Assembly: GCA_041393775.1 (NCBI GenBank)
Contig: JAWKJM010000003.1
Span: 248,001 to 312,000, forward strand
Source of the DNA: JADKAV01 sp041393775
GTDB taxonomy: Bacteria > Actinomycetota > Actinomycetes > S36-B12 > UBA10799
Direction of reading: 5' to 3'
Length of the DNA: 64,000 nt
In this document: positions 1 to 8,196 of the stretch, one piece after another
Layout of the letters: each line of letters starts with the position of its first letter
Position numbering within the stretch: the stretch's first letter is position 1
The notes under the pieces: model-generated
What the model was told of the DNA's origin: nothing
Databases searched by the model: none
The model's input: the letters and a program-made list of their open reading frames with translations, nothing else
Translations under genes and position numbers: made by a program

Positions 1-895
1 GGTCCAGCGGGCCGCCACCCGGATAGCCGGCGATGACCGCGGCATCGGCGTCATCGACGGACCGCGCGGCCAGCAGTGGGGTCACGCCCAGACCGGGGAC
101 GAACAACACGGCCACGTCGAGGTCGGCGTTGAAGTACACGACATCGGCGCCCCACGAGCGGCCGTCGGATGCCGTCACCCTGACCTGGCTCATCCCCGCG
201 ACGACGTGCGCGTTCGTGGCGATCCGGTCGGTTGCGTACACGAAGCCGGACCCGGTGGACCCCTGGCCGCACGCCGGGGTCGGGCCCGAGACGCGCAGCA
301 CGGACTGGCTGGCGACCACGGCCTCCTGCGAGACGCTCTTGGGCGGCTTGGGGACCCTGTTGCCGGGCAGGCCCTCGAGCCCGAAGAAGACCTCCGGCAG
401 GTGGACCTGGTCCAGGAGTCTGCGCACGGAGTAGGCCAAGTCGGTGGCCTGAGCCGGCACCAGCCGCTCGACCTGCGCGAGAACCGTCGAGGACCGCACC
501 GCTGACGACAGGGCCGGGGACGGCATCGAAGCCAGAGTCGCGGCGAGCAGCCACATCACGACGAGACCGGCGACGAGGCTGACCAGGGCACCGGCAGCGG
601 CATCCACCACCCGGACCGGACCCACACTCAGGACTCTCCACAGCGGTCTGCCCAATGCGAGGACCAGGGCGTTGCCGATTCCGACCCCGGCGAGGACCAC
701 GCCGACGCTCACCGCCGCAGCAGCGGGTCCCAGGGCACCGAGATGACTCAGGATCCAGGGCAGACTCGCCGCGGCCACCAGTCCGCCGCCCACCGTGCCG
801 ACCACGGACAGCACGCTGCGGACCAGGCCCTGATGCCACCCGATGAGCGACACCAGCGCGAGCACGCCGAGGACGACCAGATCCACTACCCCCAT
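1..895 (-). CDS. marP: MarP-like membrane serine protease (5' part; runs off left edge)
   Basis: This is a periplasmic trypsin-like protease anchored by an N-terminal CvpA-type domain with four predicted membrane helices, as in mycobacterial MarP (Rv3671c), which is needed for acid and oxidative stress resistance. I read 298 residues from ATG at 895. Hydrophobic segments fill residues 1-130. The protease part shows TNAHVVAG with catalytic His about residue 230 and DLDVAVL with the catalytic Asp about 260. The catalytic Ser lies beyond the edge. It starts 25 bp after the NUDIX gene and ends the nth-NUDIX-marP operon, the same order as in M. tuberculosis. No good ribosome site precedes the ATG. 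Identification rests on both sequence and synteny. Confidence 0.88.
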   Translation of the reverse strand, partial: MGVVDLVVLGVLALVSLIGWHQGLVRSVLSVVGTVGGGLVAAASLPWILSHLGALGPAAAAVSVGVVLAGVGIGNALVLALGRPLWRVLSVGPVRVVDAAAGALVSLVAGLVVMWLLAATLASMPSPALSSAVRSSTVLAQVERLVPAQATDLAYSVRRLLDQVHLPEVFFGLEGLPGNRVPKPPKSVSQEAVVASQSVLRVSGPTPACGQGSTGSGFVYATDRIATNAHVVAGMSQVRVTASDGRSWGADVVYFNADLDVAVLFVPGLGVTPLLAARSVDDADAAVIAGYPGGGPLD

Positions 896-920
896 GGGGG
901 GATCCGATCGTGAGCGCGCT

Positions 921-1553
921 TCAGCCTGTCCATCCGATCTCCACGATACGACTGCTGTCCCAGGCGCGCTCCCAGCCGGCCAGGCTCAGGATGCGGTCCA
1001 GCAACAACCCGGTGAACCCCCAGACCAGCATGTCCTGCACCGTGAAGCCGGGCCCGACGTAGCCACTGGGATGGCGCACACTGACCCGGTGCTGCGGGTC
1101 CGTGAGGTCGTGGATGGGCACCCGGTGCACGGAGGCCACCTCGGCGGGGTCCATGGCGCTGATCGGTGAGACCGTTTCCCACCAGGCCAGTACCGGCGTC
1201 ACGACGAACCCGCTGGGCGGCAACCACAACGCCGGCAGCTCGTGGATGACGCGCACCCCGGCTGGATCGAGTCCGGTCTCTTCGTGGGCCTCCCGCAGGG
1301 CAGCTGCCACCGGACCGCTGTCCCCGGGGTCCTGCGCCCCGCCGGGGAAGGCCGGCTGGCCGGCGTGCGAGCGCATGTCCGCGGCCCGCTGGATGAGCAG
1401 GACGTCCGGTCCCTGATCGCCCTCGCCGAACAGGATCAGCACCGCCGACTGCCTCCCGCCGTCGTCGGGGGGCGTGAACCGGGCCAGCGCCTCCACGTCG
1501 AGATCGACGGTCGCCGTCACCAGTGGCTGCAACCACGCGGGTACCCCGGTCAT
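921..1553 (-). CDS. NUDIX CoA pyrophosphatase-like hydrolase
   Basis: This 210-residue NUDIX hydrolase probably cleaves CoA or acyl-CoA derivatives, as NUDT7/8 and E. coli NudL do. The CoA-type signature is visible as LLIQRAADMRSHAGQPAFPGG, running directly into a NUDIX box ending REAHEETGLD, so the metal-binding Glu residues are intact. The start is ATG 1553, which overlaps the nth stop codon as ATGA and indicates translational coupling. Longer upstream reading lies within nth and is not used. In M. tuberculosis a thioredoxin-like gene (Rv3673c) separates the equivalent genes. It is absent here. Confidence 0.88.
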   Translation of the reverse strand: MTGVPAWLQPLVTATVDLDVEALARFTPPDDGGRQSAVLILFGEGDQGPDVLLIQRAADMRSHAGQPAFPGGAQDPGDSGPVAAALREAHEETGLDPAGVRVIHELPALWLPPSGFVVTPVLAWWETVSPISAMDPAEVASVHRVPIHDLTDPQHRVSVRHPSGYVGPGFTVQDMLVWGFTGLLLDRILSLAGWERAWDSSRIVEIGWTG

Positions 1554-2242
1554 GGTCGTTTGATCATCTTCTCGGCCCGCTGAACGTCCTGCTCCCCGAT
1601 GTCGTGGGAGGGGCACAACCTCGCCACCGGACAGGCCGCACACGCGGGCCTGCGAGCGAAGCAGCAGCGGCGGCCGTGGAAGATCAGCCGGTGGGACACC
1701 ATCGTGCGGTCCTTGCGCTTGAACAGTGCGTCGAGGTCGTACTCGATTCGCACGGGGTCCGTGTTGACGGTCCAGCCCAGCCTCTGCGACAACCTCGTCA
1801 CATGGGTGTCAACCGTGAATCCGGGCTGATCGAAGGCGTTGCCGCGGACGACGTGGGCCGTCTTGCGCCCCACACCCGGCAGTTTCGTCAGGGCCGACAT
1901 GGGCCGCGGGATCTCACCGGAGTACTTCTCGCACACCATCGCTGCCATCGCCTGCAGCGATGTGGCCTTATTCCGGAAGAACCCGGTCGACCGGATCATG
2001 TCCTCGAGCTCCATGCGGTCGGCCGCCGCCATCGCCGCGGGATCCGGGTAGCGGGCGAACAGCGCCGGCGTCACCTGATTGACCCGCTCGTCGGTGCATT
2101 GGGCGCTCAGAATCGTGGCCACCAACAGTTCGTACGGGTTGCGGAACTGCAGTTCGCAGTGCGCGTTGGGATAGACCTCCTGCAGGATGCGATCCACGGC
2201 CCGGGCGCGACGCACTAGTGCCACCGGCGGGCGTTGGTCCAT
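1550..2242 (-). CDS. nth: Endonuclease III (base-excision DNA glycosylase/AP lyase)
   Basis: This 230-residue protein removes oxidised pyrimidines and nicks the abasic site in base excision repair. It has the helix-hairpin-helix LPGVGRKTA with the catalytic Lys, the VDTHV segment with the catalytic Asp, and a C-terminal [4Fe-4S] loop with spacing C-x6-C-x2-C-x5-C (CFARRPACAACPVARLC). ATG 2242 gives the usual family N-terminus (MDQRPPVALVRRARAVDRIL). Further upstream codons have no family match and overlap the opposite gene. Its stop overlaps the downstream NUDIX start. Confidence 0.95.
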   Translation of the reverse strand: MDQRPPVALVRRARAVDRILQEVYPNAHCELQFRNPYELLVATILSAQCTDERVNQVTPALFARYPDPAAMAAADRMELEDMIRSTGFFRNKATSLQAMAAMVCEKYSGEIPRPMSALTKLPGVGRKTAHVVRGNAFDQPGFTVDTHVTRLSQRLGWTVNTDPVRIEYDLDALFKRKDRTMVSHRLIFHGRRCCFARRPACAACPVARLCPSHDIGEQDVQRAEKMIKRP

Positions 2243-2389
2243 CGGACCAGAGTACGCGCCCACGTCACCTGCGCTCCCCGTCACCGGTACCGCCCGCTGC
2301 CGTCCACCACCCGGATGGGCGTCACCCAGCCTGGGCAACCACACCTTCGAGCGGTAAACAGGCCGGAACTTCGCACCGATAGAGGATCC

Positions 2390-2869
2390 ATGACCACCTC
2401 CCGGGCTGCGGCTGCGGTACTCCTGCACGACCTGTCCCTGGATGACCTGAGGATCCTGCGCCAACGACTGACCGACGAGGAGGGCCGGGTTTCGTACTGG
2501 CGGCGCCTGTTCCAGGCGCGGTTGGACATGCTCGCCGACACCGGACCGGTGGACACCCACGACGTTCGCGCGGTCCTGCAGGACGCCTCGCAGGCCCCGC
2601 GCCGCTGGCAGGCACTCGGGCTGCATCCCGCGGAGATCGACACCGCGATGCCTGAGGCGCAGTCCCTGTGGGCGCAGGTGATCGACACCCAGGACGAGGA
2701 TCAGCGGCAGGCGTACGTGGCGGTGCTGCGCTCAATGGAGATCTCCCTGTCCAAGAACCGGCGGGCCCTGCATCGGCAGATCGACGCCGTGACCGAGGAA
2801 CTCGTCGCCCGATACCGGACAAATCCGGCGCTGGCACTGACTGCCCTGCCCAAGCGCCGTCACGCTTAG
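2390..2869 (+). CDS. RsiG-like c-di-GMP-binding anti-sigma factor
   Basis: This is a small, soluble, mostly helical protein of 159 residues, starting at ATG 2390. Helix 1 carries the exact E(X)3S(X)2R(X)3Q(X)3D signature with E31, S35, R38, Q42 and D46. This is known from Streptomyces RsiG, which binds c-di-GMP on an antiparallel coiled coil and sequesters the sporulation sigma factor WhiG. A second, degenerate copy sits near the C-terminus (E117, S121, R124, His128 in place of Gln, D132), so both helices could contribute ligands. The gene lies just upstream of crp, on the same strand. RsiG function is inferred from the motif. No whiG-type sigma gene lies in the window. Confidence 0.75.
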   Translation: MTTSRAAAAVLLHDLSLDDLRILRQRLTDEEGRVSYWRRLFQARLDMLADTGPVDTHDVRAVLQDASQAPRRWQALGLHPAEIDTAMPEAQSLWAQVIDTQDEDQRQAYVAVLRSMEISLSKNRRALHRQIDAVTEELVARYRTNPALALTALPKRRHA

Positions 2870-2889
2870 GTAAAGACAGGCACAAAGGG

Positions 2890-2905
2890 TGTGTCCTAGG
2901 CCACA
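2890..2905. promoter_or_regulatory. Candidate Crp/GlxR autoregulatory operator
   Basis: TGTGTCCTAGGCCACA is centred 17 bp upstream of the crp start codon. It matches the actinobacterial Crp/GlxR consensus TGTGANNTANNTCACA at 14 of 16 positions counting Ns, including the central TA and both outer TGTG/CACA arms. Its position suggests direct autoregulation of crp. This is a pattern match only. Confidence 0.6.
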
Positions 2906-2914
2906 CTGAGACAC

Positions 2915-3589
2915 GTGGATGACGTCATACGCCAAGCGCCTCTGTTCGCCGCTCTCGATGACGAGGCGGCGGCGGCACTAGTGGCCTCGACCGTCGAGGT
3001 CAGGCTCGCCAAAGGCCAGGACCTGTTCCTCGAGGGCGAGCCGGGCGACCGCATGTTCGTGATCACCGAAGGCAAGGTGAAACTCGGGCACGCCGCGGCC
3101 GATGGCAGGGAGAGCCTGCTGGCCATTCTCGGGCCCGGCGAACTGCTCGGCGAGCTCTCGCTGTTCGATCCTGGACCGCGTACCGCGACCGCGACCGCCC
3201 TCACCGACGCCAGCCTCATCGCCGTGGGACATTCGGCGCTCAGGCCCTGGCTCACCGGGCGGCCCGAGGTCGCAGAAGCGTTGCTGCAAGCACTGGCCCA
3301 GCGCCTGCGGCGCACCAACGAGGCCATGGCGGACCTGGTCTTCTCCGACGTCCCCGGACGCATCGCCAAGATCCTGCTCGACCTCGGGGACAAGTTCGGC
3401 CGCCAGTTGCCCGACGGTCTTCACGTCACCCACGACATGACCCAGGAAGAACTCGCCCAACTCGTGGGCGCCTCCCGCGAGACCGTCAACAAGGCGCTGG
3501 CGGACTTCGCCGCCCGCGGGTGGATCCGGCTGGAGTCGCGTTCCGTGGTGCTGATCGACGTCGATCGACTGCAGCGGCGCGCACGCTGA
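2915..3589 (+). CDS. crp: Crp/GlxR-family cAMP-responsive transcription regulator
   Basis: This 224-residue regulator has the same length as mycobacterial Crp (Rv3676). The N-terminal cyclic nucleotide domain holds the phosphate-binding cassette GELSLFDPGPRTATATA, with the Arg that contacts cAMP phosphate. A long dimerisation helix follows, then a winged helix with the recognition segment TQEELAQLVGASRETVNKAL. The start is GTG 2915, with no clear ribosome site, so the mRNA may be leaderless. A Crp-like palindrome lies just upstream. It follows the RsiG-like gene with a 45-bp gap. Confidence 0.93.
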   Translation: MDDVIRQAPLFAALDDEAAAALVASTVEVRLAKGQDLFLEGEPGDRMFVITEGKVKLGHAAADGRESLLAILGPGELLGELSLFDPGPRTATATALTDASLIAVGHSALRPWLTGRPEVAEALLQALAQRLRRTNEAMADLVFSDVPGRIAKILLDLGDKFGRQLPDGLHVTHDMTQEELAQLVGASRETVNKALADFAARGWIRLESRSVVLIDVDRLQRRAR

Positions 3590-3594
3590 GCCAC

Positions 3595-4782
3595 GTGCAC
3601 CAGCGGCACCTTCGCAGTATCGGCGCCATCGGCTGGGTGGCACTGGGAGTGTCTGCGGCGTTGTGCCTGCACTACCTGACCAAGGCCCGAGACGCCTACC
3701 TGCTCGATCTCGATGTGTATCGCGACGCCGTCCGGGTGGCGTGGTCCGGTGGTGACCTGTACGCCAGTCGCTTCACGTTCGTGAACCTTCCCTACTTGTA
3801 CCCACCGTTCGCGATCCTCTTCCTGACCCCGATCGCGTGGCTGTCCAATGTCAGCGCACAGGTCGTGTGGACCCTGATCACCTTGTGCGCGGTGCTGCTC
3901 TACGCGATCGTCTGTGTGAAGAACTTCGCCGCGCCACGATTCCAGACACCCGTGGTCTACGCCGTCACGATCGGATTCGCGCTGGCCATGGAACCCACGG
4001 AGTCGAACGTCAACTTCGGCCAGATCAACATTCTGCTGGCGGTGTTCCTGGTGCTCGATCTGAGCCACCGCACCGGTCGGCTGCCGCAGGGGGTGCTGAC
4101 CGGCATCGCGGCAGCGGTCAAACTGACGCCGTTGCTGGTGGCCGTCTACTATCTCAGCACCAGGCGTGTGCGGCCCGCCCTGGTGACGATCGGCACGTTC
4201 CTGGCGGCAACCGGCATCGCCGCTGTCGCACTGCCCAAAGCCTCCTGGATCTACTGGACGGGCACGTTCCTCGAATCCGATCGGGTCGGGGTCACCTACC
4301 TGAGCAATCAGTCGATCAATGGCATGATGCAGCGCCTACTGGGCGACACGCAGACCGCGCGCCTGGCCTGGCTGGTCCTGGCGGCGGCGGTGACGATCGG
4401 AACTCTGATCGTGTCCCGCCATCTCTTCGGAACGTACCCACACCTGACGGACGCACTGGCCCTGGCCACGATCCTGCTGGTCTCCCCGATCAGCTGGACC
4501 GCCCACTGGATCCTGATCCTGCCGTTGCTGCTGGTCGCCGCGCTGCCGGACCGGCCGGTGCTGATCCTGCAGGGTCTGGCCGGTCTGCTGGCCCTCGCGC
4601 TGCTCTACGGCGTGGTGCGCCCCATCGAGACGGCGCAGATCCTCGCCGACCCGCAGGAGAACCAGGTCTTCTTCGGCAACACCTTCACCTGGCTGACGCT
4701 GCTGGTCGGCGTGGTGTCGGTGCTCTGGTACTGGTCGCGCATCGGCGAAGGCGACCCCGAGCCAGCGACTGCGCCCGCCTGA
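3595..4782 (+). CDS. GT87/DUF2029-type polyprenol-phosphate mannosyltransferase-like membrane protein
   Basis: This is a multi-spanning GT-C fold glycosyltransferase of about 395 residues. GT87 enzymes, such as PimE, transfer mannose from polyprenyl-phosphomannose onto cell envelope glycolipids outside the membrane. Near the N-terminus is the family segment DLDVYRDAV with the putative catalytic Asp in the first extracytoplasmic loop, followed by GGDLYA and NLPYLYPPFA. About nine to ten hydrophobic segments follow. I chose GTG 3595, five bases after the crp stop, because the track upstream of it lies within crp. The acceptor cannot be told from sequence. Confidence 0.78.
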   Translation: MHQRHLRSIGAIGWVALGVSAALCLHYLTKARDAYLLDLDVYRDAVRVAWSGGDLYASRFTFVNLPYLYPPFAILFLTPIAWLSNVSAQVVWTLITLCAVLLYAIVCVKNFAAPRFQTPVVYAVTIGFALAMEPTESNVNFGQINILLAVFLVLDLSHRTGRLPQGVLTGIAAAVKLTPLLVAVYYLSTRRVRPALVTIGTFLAATGIAAVALPKASWIYWTGTFLESDRVGVTYLSNQSINGMMQRLLGDTQTARLAWLVLAAAVTIGTLIVSRHLFGTYPHLTDALALATILLVSPISWTAHWILILPLLLVAALPDRPVLILQGLAGLLALALLYGVVRPIETAQILADPQENQVFFGNTFTWLTLLVGVVSVLWYWSRIGEGDPEPATAPA

Positions 4783-4792
4783 GCTGGTGGGA

Positions 4793-5617
4793 TCACCGGC
4801 GGCCGAGGTAGTCCAATTGGGCCCGCACGCTCAACTGCGCGGCGGGCCACACGACTCGCGGGACGTCGGCGTACACCTGCGCGACTATGCGATGGGCCGC
4901 TTCCTCGATCGGGACGTCCGCGGCGAGGCCCGCCATCGCTTCACGCACCTCGCTCAACCGCTGCTGCCGATGGTCCAAGTAGGCGGCCAGCACGGCCGCA
5001 GCATCATCGAGGACCGGTCCGTGTCCCGGCCAGACGCGGGTCGCGCCGGCGCGTTCGACGAGATCGGACAAACGTTGCAGGGACTCCAGGTAGTCAGCCA
5101 GACGTCCGTCCGGATAGGCCACCACGGTGGTCCCGCGCCCGAGGATGGTGTCCCCGGTCAGCAACGCGGCGCGGTCCGGAAGATGCAGACTGACCGAGTC
5201 GCCGCTGTGCCCGGGGGTGCCCACGACATGGATCTCGCACTCGGAGAACGCCAGCACCTCGCCGGGCGCGAGACCTTCGTCGCCCAGCCGATGAGCGGGG
5301 TCGACCGCGCGCACGGGCGCTCTCAGCGAATCGCTGAACAGTCTTGCGCCGGCGCTGTGGTCCGCGTGTCCGTGGGTCAGCAGGATCTGGTGGACCCGCC
5401 GCCCGGCCAGTGCCTTCTGCACCGCACTCAGATGGGCGGGGTCGTCCGGTCCCGGGTCGACGAGCACCACCGAGTCCTCGTCGACATCCAGCAGCCAGGT
5501 GTTCGTCCCGTCCAACGTCATCGGCCCCGGATTCGCCGCCAGGACGCATTGCCCGCCGGCGTAGGCGCCGCCGTGCCACGGTCCCAGTGATCCGGGCATC
5601 GCGACGAAACCGGTCAC
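4793..5617 (-). CDS. Metallo-beta-lactamase-fold hydrolase (Rv3677c-like)
   Basis: This is a soluble MBL-fold hydrolase of about 274 residues. The zinc motif THGHADHSAG is complete, and further ligands lie in VGTPGHSGD, LLTGDTIL and WPGHGPV, the pattern of the LACTB2/glyoxalase-II-like branch. The C-terminal third matches the winged-helix extension typical of LACTB2-like proteins. GTG 5617 overlaps the upstream NUDIX stop as GTGA. An ATG lies six codons inside at 5599. It is the last gene of a tightly overlapping four-gene operon. The substrate is unknown. Confidence 0.85.
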   Translation of the reverse strand: MTGFVAMPGSLGPWHGGAYAGGQCVLAANPGPMTLDGTNTWLLDVDEDSVVLVDPGPDDPAHLSAVQKALAGRRVHQILLTHGHADHSAGARLFSDSLRAPVRAVDPAHRLGDEGLAPGEVLAFSECEIHVVGTPGHSGDSVSLHLPDRAALLTGDTILGRGTTVVAYPDGRLADYLESLQRLSDLVERAGATRVWPGHGPVLDDAAAVLAAYLDHRQQRLSEVREAMAGLAADVPIEEAAHRIVAQVYADVPRVVWPAAQLSVRAQLDYLGRR

Positions 5618-6324
5618 GCGAGTCTCTCCCCGGTCTCGGCGTTGACCAGCACCCAGTCGATCTCGTCGTCGCCGGCGGCCACCGGGTGCGGCATGATCGG
5701 CACCGGGTTGCGCTCCACCGCCAGTGCTTCCGACACAGTGCCGAATCGAGCCAGTTCGGCCAGGACCGCGGCGGTGGGCGGCAGCATCGGCAGGCCCGAG
5801 GTGTCCGCCGGCCGGAACCATCCGATCGCCTGGTGCTCAGAGGTCAGGGCAGCGAGACCCTGGCCGTCCGGCAGTGCCGCTGCGAAGAAGCGGGTGTCGA
5901 AACGCCGTGACTCCACTTCCGGCGTCACCCAGTGGGCGAACGTCCGCAACGCCGACACCGCGGGGACCACGTGGAGTTCGCGCAGCACTTCGGCGAAGTC
6001 GGACTCGCGGAGCGCTTGAACGTCGGTGCGCGGGTTGGGTTCCGCGAGCAGCACCCCGCACTCCTCGAAGGTCTCCCGGATGGCTGCGACCAGCCACGGG
6101 TCGCCGATGACGGCGTCCGCGTCGTCGACCGCCCCGCCGGGAAAGACGTACATCCCGCGTGCGAACCCCAGATGCGCGGACTTCTGCAGCAGAGCCACTT
6201 CCAGACCGGCTGCCGTGTCGCGCAGCAGGACCACGGTCGCTGCCGGCCGCGGCGCCGGCGGGGTCCAGTCGCCGCCGTAGACGACCGCCTTTGCGCGCTC
6301 GTACAACTGAGGTGGCATCCGCAT
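5614..6324 (-). CDS. NUDIX hydrolase (NUDT19-like, with insert in NUDIX box)
   Basis: This 236-residue NUDIX protein has FPGGAVDDAD followed, after an insertion, by AAIRETFEECGVLL, so the catalytic REUxEExGU half is intact and the box is interrupted as in NUDT19-type CoA diphosphatases. ATG 6324 shares its A with the stop of ridA (TGATG), so the pair is translationally coupled. A second ATG two codons in is also possible. Placed between a RidA and an MBL hydrolase, it is probably part of a metabolite clean-up operon. The substrate is inferred only by family. Confidence 0.83.
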   Translation of the reverse strand: MRMPPQLYERAKAVVYGGDWTPPAPRPAATVVLLRDTAAGLEVALLQKSAHLGFARGMYVFPGGAVDDADAVIGDPWLVAAIRETFEECGVLLAEPNPRTDVQALRESDFAEVLRELHVVPAVSALRTFAHWVTPEVESRRFDTRFFAAALPDGQGLAALTSEHQAIGWFRPADTSGLPMLPPTAAVLAELARFGTVSEALAVERNPVPIMPHPVAAGDDEIDWVLVNAETGERLA

Positions 6325-6779
6325 CAGAGGACCTCGGCGACGACCTCGACCTCGACCGGTGCGTCAAGGGGCAGTTGGGCGACACCGACTGCGGACCGGG
6401 CATGCACGCCCCTGTCTGCGAGCAGATCGCCGATCAGTTCCGAGGCGCCGTTGACGACCTGCGGCTGGGCGGTGAAGCCCGCGGCACTGGCCACGAAACC
6501 GGTCACCTTGATGATGCGTACGTGCTCGAGGTCGCCGGCTTGACCGGCCACCGCAGCCAGCGCATTGAGAGCACATTGCCGCGCGCAGGCGACGGCGTCC
6601 TCGACGCTGACCTCGCGGCCCACCAGGCCGGTGTGCAGCAGTTCCCCCGACGCGAAGGGCAGTTGCCCCGAGGTGTAGACGTGGTTTCCGGAGCGAACGG
6701 CAGGCACGTATGCGGCCACTGGGGCGGGCACCTCCGGAAGGGTGATCCCCAGCGCGGTCAGGCGCTGCTCGACGCTCAC
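6324..6779 (-). CDS. RidA/YjgF-family enamine/imine deaminase-like protein
   Basis: This 151-residue RidA-family protein hydrolyses reactive enamine/imine intermediates or has a related role. It matches mycobacterial Rv3678c in place and length. Family segments include VYTSGQLPF, the helix CALNALAAV and the C-terminal AQLPLDAPVEVEVVAEV. GTG 6779 overlaps the DUF4177 stop as GTGA. The strict RidA catalytic Arg context (N-R) is not obvious, so it belongs to a divergent subgroup and deaminase activity is not certain. Confidence 0.86.
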   Translation of the reverse strand: MSVEQRLTALGITLPEVPAPVAAYVPAVRSGNHVYTSGQLPFASGELLHTGLVGREVSVEDAVACARQCALNALAAVAGQAGDLEHVRIIKVTGFVASAAGFTAQPQVVNGASELIGDLLADRGVHARSAVGVAQLPLDAPVEVEVVAEVL

Positions 6780-6931
6780 GCTTTGGCCCGCTTGAAATAC
6801 GCCACGAGGTTCTCCGGGGTCGGACCCGGCACGATCTGCACCAGTTCCCACCCGTCGGCGCCGAAGTTGTCGAGGATTGCCTTGGTGTTGTGGATCAGCA
6901 ACGGTGCCGTGAGGTACTCCCAGGTAGTCAT
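6776..6931 (-). CDS. DUF4177-like small protein (51 aa)
   Basis: This small gene encodes MTTWEYLTAPLL... with GADGWELVQIV in the middle and a basic end (YFKRAKA). The W-E-Y and DGWELV pattern is that of DUF4177/Rv3678A-type small proteins of unknown function. ATG 6929-6931 begins the operon DUF4177-ridA-NUDIX-MBL, and its stop overlaps the ridA GTG. Its coding status is well supported by the overlap and by the conserved position in actinobacteria. Confidence 0.82.
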   Translation of the reverse strand: MTTWEYLTAPLLIHNTKAILDNFGADGWELVQIVPGPTPENLVAYFKRAKA

Positions 6932-7004
6932 GACCCGACCCTAAGACACCGGCGCTGCGTACCGCACCGTCGCGGCGGACAGGGTCGGCTCCACCGTGAA
7001 ACTT

Positions 7005-7125
7005 GTGTGACGAAGTTGCGGGGCACGGACCCGCATTGTCACGAAGGTGCGCGGTCGCGGCCGCTCGGACCCCGCACCTTCGTGACACGGCGGGGGCACG
7101 GGCCAGCACCTTCGTCACAATCGCG
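7005..7125. repeat. Family A intergenic palindrome, copy 1
   Basis: Four half-elements are nested here. Outer TTGTGTGACGAAGTTGCGGGG-like arm starts at 7004, inner TTGTCACGAAGGTGCGCGG at 7036-7054, its inverted partner CCCCGCACCTTCGTGACA at 7070-7087, and the outer inverted arm AGCACCTTCGTCACAA at 7105-7121. The element sits between the divergent DUF4177 and ArsA-like genes, so it could also affect their promoters. Confidence 0.85.
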
Positions 7126-7194
7126 TCCGCGGGCGGCGGCGTGGGCCTGCCGGCAGACCACCGTGTGGTGAGTACGCCCGGGGCGCCTTAATCT

Positions 7195-8196
7195 GTGCTG
7201 GTGAGCACTCGGGCGCCCAACTGGTCACGCGTGCGACTGCATGTGGTGTCGGGCAAGGGTGGCACCGGGAAGACGACCGTTGCGGCGGCGCTGGCCCTCA
7301 ACCTGGCCCGCGGAGGACGGAAGGTCCTGCTCCTCGAGGTCGAAGGCCGACAAGGTATCGCCCAGATCTTCGACACCGCGCCCCTGCCGTACCAGGAGAG
7401 CAAGGTGGCCGTCGCAGACGGTGGTGGCGTGGTCTATGCCCTGCCGGTCGACGCCGAGGCGGCGATGCTGGAGTACCTGGAGATGTTCTACGGGATCAAG
7501 CGCGGCGGATACGCCTTGCGCCGCCTCGGGGCGATCGATTTCGCCACCACGATCGCCCCCGGCCTGCGGGACGTGCTGCTCACCGGAAAGGCCTCGGAGG
7601 CGGTCAAGCGCGGCGAGAAGGTAGGTCGCCCGGACTACGACGCGGTGGTGCTGGACGCCCCGCCGACGGGTCGGATCACCAAGTTCTTGAACGTGAACAC
7701 GGAGATCGCAGGATTGGCGAAGGTGGGACCGATCCGTTCGCAAGCCGACTCCGTGATGGGCGTCATTCGCTCCGCGCGCACGGCCGTGCACCTGGTCACG
7801 CTTCTCGAGGAGATGCCGGTCCAGGAAACACTGGACGGGGTGGCCGAGTTGCGCGCAGCGGGACTGCCGCTGGGTGCGATCATCATCAACCAGGCCAGGC
7901 ACTCGGAACTGAACCCCGCTGAGTTGGCGCAAGCCGGCGCGCGCACGTTGCCGGAGACCGAGCTGGCCGCCGGTCTGAAAGTTGCCGGCATCGAGGCCAC
8001 GGCCGCCACGCTGCTTGCCCTCGAGGACGAAGCCGCCGATCATGCCGCCCGGGTCGCGCTGCAGGACAGCGAGCGGGCCCGGCTGGTCGCGTCCGGACAG
8101 CCGATCATGGAGCTGCCGATGCTGCCGGGGGGAATCGACCTGTCCGGGCTGTACGCCCTGTCGCAGTCCCTTGCCGATCAAGGACTGTCGGCATGA
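7195..8196 (+). CDS. ArsA/GET3-like ATPase 1 (Rv3679-like)
   Basis: This 333-residue SIMIBI-class ATPase has the deviant Walker A motif SGKGGTGKTT near residue 19 and VVLDAPPTGR as switch II/Walker B. It is the first of two adjacent ArsA-like ATPases. In M. tuberculosis the pair Rv3679-Rv3680 forms a heteromeric anion-transporting-type ATPase complex linked to anaerobic and envelope metabolism. No ArsB or other arsenic gene is nearby, so an arsenic role is not supported. GTG codons at 7195 and 7201 are both possible starts, with no clear ribosome site. Its stop overlaps the next gene as ATGA. Confidence 0.9.
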   Translation: MLVSTRAPNWSRVRLHVVSGKGGTGKTTVAAALALNLARGGRKVLLLEVEGRQGIAQIFDTAPLPYQESKVAVADGGGVVYALPVDAEAAMLEYLEMFYGIKRGGYALRRLGAIDFATTIAPGLRDVLLTGKASEAVKRGEKVGRPDYDAVVLDAPPTGRITKFLNVNTEIAGLAKVGPIRSQADSVMGVIRSARTAVHLVTLLEEMPVQETLDGVAELRAAGLPLGAIIINQARHSELNPAELAQAGARTLPETELAAGLKVAGIEATAATLLALEDEAADHAARVALQDSERARLVASGQPIMELPMLPGGIDLSGLYALSQSLADQGLSA

